From: a virus
Direction: 5' to 3' (one strand)
DNA: 54,986 bases
Virus record (IMG/VR): IMGVR_UViG_3300009034_003919
Location: 1 to 54,986 of that record
The notes beneath the pieces are model-generated. The model was not told the DNA's origin. It searched no databases and saw nothing but the letters and a program-made list of their open reading frames with translations. The position numbers and the translations under genes were made by a program. This document shows, in pieces, positions 53,936-54,986 of this stretch. Numbering within the stretch: position 1 is the stretch's first letter; each line of letters starts with the position of its first letter.

Positions 53936-54562
53936 TTAAGGGAGGCAGCGGAGGAAGAGGATGTAGGTGGGCTGCTCTAGCTCCCTGACTATCTCCTGGA
54001 ATACCTGGTCGATCTGGGGAGCCAGTAACATGTACACTGCAATGAAGCTGACGGCGGCGAGAATGCACGGCAGCACTAGGAAGAAGAGCAAGGCCACGAT
54101 GACTGGCGCCTGGGAGATCTCCTTCTCGGCCACGACATAGGTCGAGGCGATCTTGTCATGCCAAGTCTGCTTCTCTGAGTCGAAGGCGGCCCAGAGGTAG
54201 CCCAGGCCGATGACCAGGGAGGAGACAATCGAGCCCAAGAAACGGATGAGAGCCTTGCCGAAGTCGATCGGGGAGCCATCTCGTTGTACGATCCTGAGGC
54301 CGAGAAGCCTACCACCAGGGCCGGCGCCTAATGAGGTCCAACAAACGACGTAGTAGGCAGCGGAGATCAGCAAAGAGAGACAGACAGAGCAGCCATAGAG
54401 AGCCTGGAACTCATCGGGCCCCAGTCCAGCGCCGAGGAAAGAGAGCAGTAACCCGATGAGGAAGCCTACGACCATTATGATGAGGTTGTCGATGAGGAGG
54501 GCCAGCCAGCGCACGGCGAAGCCCGCCAGGGGGAGAGAGGGTTCGGTGGTGAAATCTTCCAC
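53936..54562 (-). CDS. RDD family membrane protein
   Basis: GTG 54562 follows AAGGAGGT; a longer frame reaches 54661 without a better start. The 208-residue protein has RDD marks: AVRWLALLIDNLIIMVVGFLIG (R and D in helix 1), GGRLLGLRIVQRDG between helices, and DSEKQTWHDKIASTYVV. Further helices end the protein (VIVALLFFLVLPCILAAVSFIAVYMLL). RDD proteins are membrane transport or stress-linked proteins. It lies against the prophage gene direction, so it is a cargo or host gene inserted in the remnant. Confidence 0.8.
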   Translation of the reverse strand: MEDFTTEPSLPLAGFAVRWLALLIDNLIIMVVGFLIGLLLSFLGAGLGPDEFQALYGCSVCLSLLISAAYYVVCWTSLGAGPGGRLLGLRIVQRDGSPIDFGKALIRFLGSIVSSLVIGLGYLWAAFDSEKQTWHDKIASTYVVAEKEISQAPVIVALLFFLVLPCILAAVSFIAVYMLLAPQIDQVFQEIVRELEQPTYILFLRCLP

Positions 54563-54648
54563 GTTCACCTCCTTCCTGTGAAGTTTGGAGTTGCGGTTAC
54601 AAAACATTGTAGTCTGATTGTGCAGGAGAGTCAAACACGAGGTGAGCC

Positions 54649-54986
54649 ATGAACCTAGCAACGATGCGTGACAACGTGGAAGCGGACCTGGACGATGCGG
54701 GGAACGCCATCTGGTCCACGGACGAGATAGACCGGGCCATCACCCGGGCGCTGGTCGAATATTCTAAGGTTAACCCCCTGCGAGCCGTGACCACTATAGA
54801 TGTCACCTCTGAGACGCGGGAGTTCGACCTATCGGGGGTCTAGTCAGGCGATGTGATCCGGCTTTATTACCTCAAGAAGCAGACCATCGATGGGCTGGAG
54901 GGAGCCACGGCCACCACCGTCTCCGCGGACGATGAGGAAGTGATCATCTTGGGGGCTACGGCCCACGCCGCCTTAGAGAAGGCGCG
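54649..54986 (+). pseudogene. Broken head-tail connector gene of the resident prophage
   Basis: The frame MNLATMRDNVEADLDDAGNAIWSTDEIDRAI..TREFDLSGV ends at TAG (54841-54843). The same frame then continues with coherent family sequence (GDVIRLYYLKKQTIDGLEGATATTV, EEVIILGATAHAALEKA) to the window edge. As I know the family, a stretch of several tens of residues normally separates these two blocks, so both a deletion and an amber codon are likely. It marks the outer prophage as decaying. Confidence 0.7.

Overview
The window holds an apparently complete temperate siphovirus-type prophage of about 53.1 kb (roughly 216-53323) integrated inside the major-capsid-like gene of a second, older and decaying prophage. 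Pieces of the older prophage are visible at 1-215 and 53324-54986. The host is a bacterium with conventional sigma70-type promoters and strong AGGAGG ribosome sites, and the DNA is visibly G+C-rich. Several features fit Chloroflexota: a SpoIID-type lysis enzyme fused to a glycosidase, a LysM lipoprotein, and an IscB/HEARO-like RNA. That assignment is a guess from gene content, not proven.

Layout. 229-10067 (minus strand) is the lysogeny side. It runs from an XRE/S24 repressor (9381-10067) leftwards to a large serine integrase (229-1686). Between them lie a membrane HNH nuclease, a LysM lipoprotein, a DUF2321 zinc-ribbon protein, two membrane proteins of unknown role, a one-polypeptide restriction-modification-like methyltransferase, small membrane peptides and a stand-alone winged helix. 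This looks like a lysogenic conversion or defence module. Remnants of the 3' end of the repressor gene recur between its cassettes.

10068-22576 (plus strand) is the early region. It starts at a divergent promoter/operator and carries many ATGA-coupled small genes. These include Gp157, a RecA/Sak4-like ATPase, a SWIM protein, a winged helix, a PAPS-reductase-like protein, a 3D-domain protein, a PolX-like nucleotidyltransferase, ASCH and ParB proteins, and a sigma-region-4-like regulator. Two intergenic stretches (13965-14126 and 15066-15290) are densely base-paired; the second resembles HEARO/IscB omega RNA.

22608-53238 is the late region. It begins with a promoter followed at once by a terminator, as in lambda PR'/tR'. 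It contains a nuclease, a tRNA-Gly-like gene, Mom plus ParB DNA-modification genes, terminase, a portal/MuF fusion, a ChaB-protease-scaffold fusion and the capsid gene. A seven-gene sugar-modification module (three glycosyltransferases, three methyltransferases, one alkaline-phosphatase-superfamily enzyme) is interleaved with the head-tail connector genes. Tail genes follow, with a -1 frameshift chaperone and a LAGLIDADG homing gene on the opposite strand, then holin-like proteins and a GH plus SpoIID lysis enzyme.

The attachment site is readable. Joining the two prophage ends gives an attP with perfect 10-base arms around a central AC. Joining the flanks restores the capsid reading frame.
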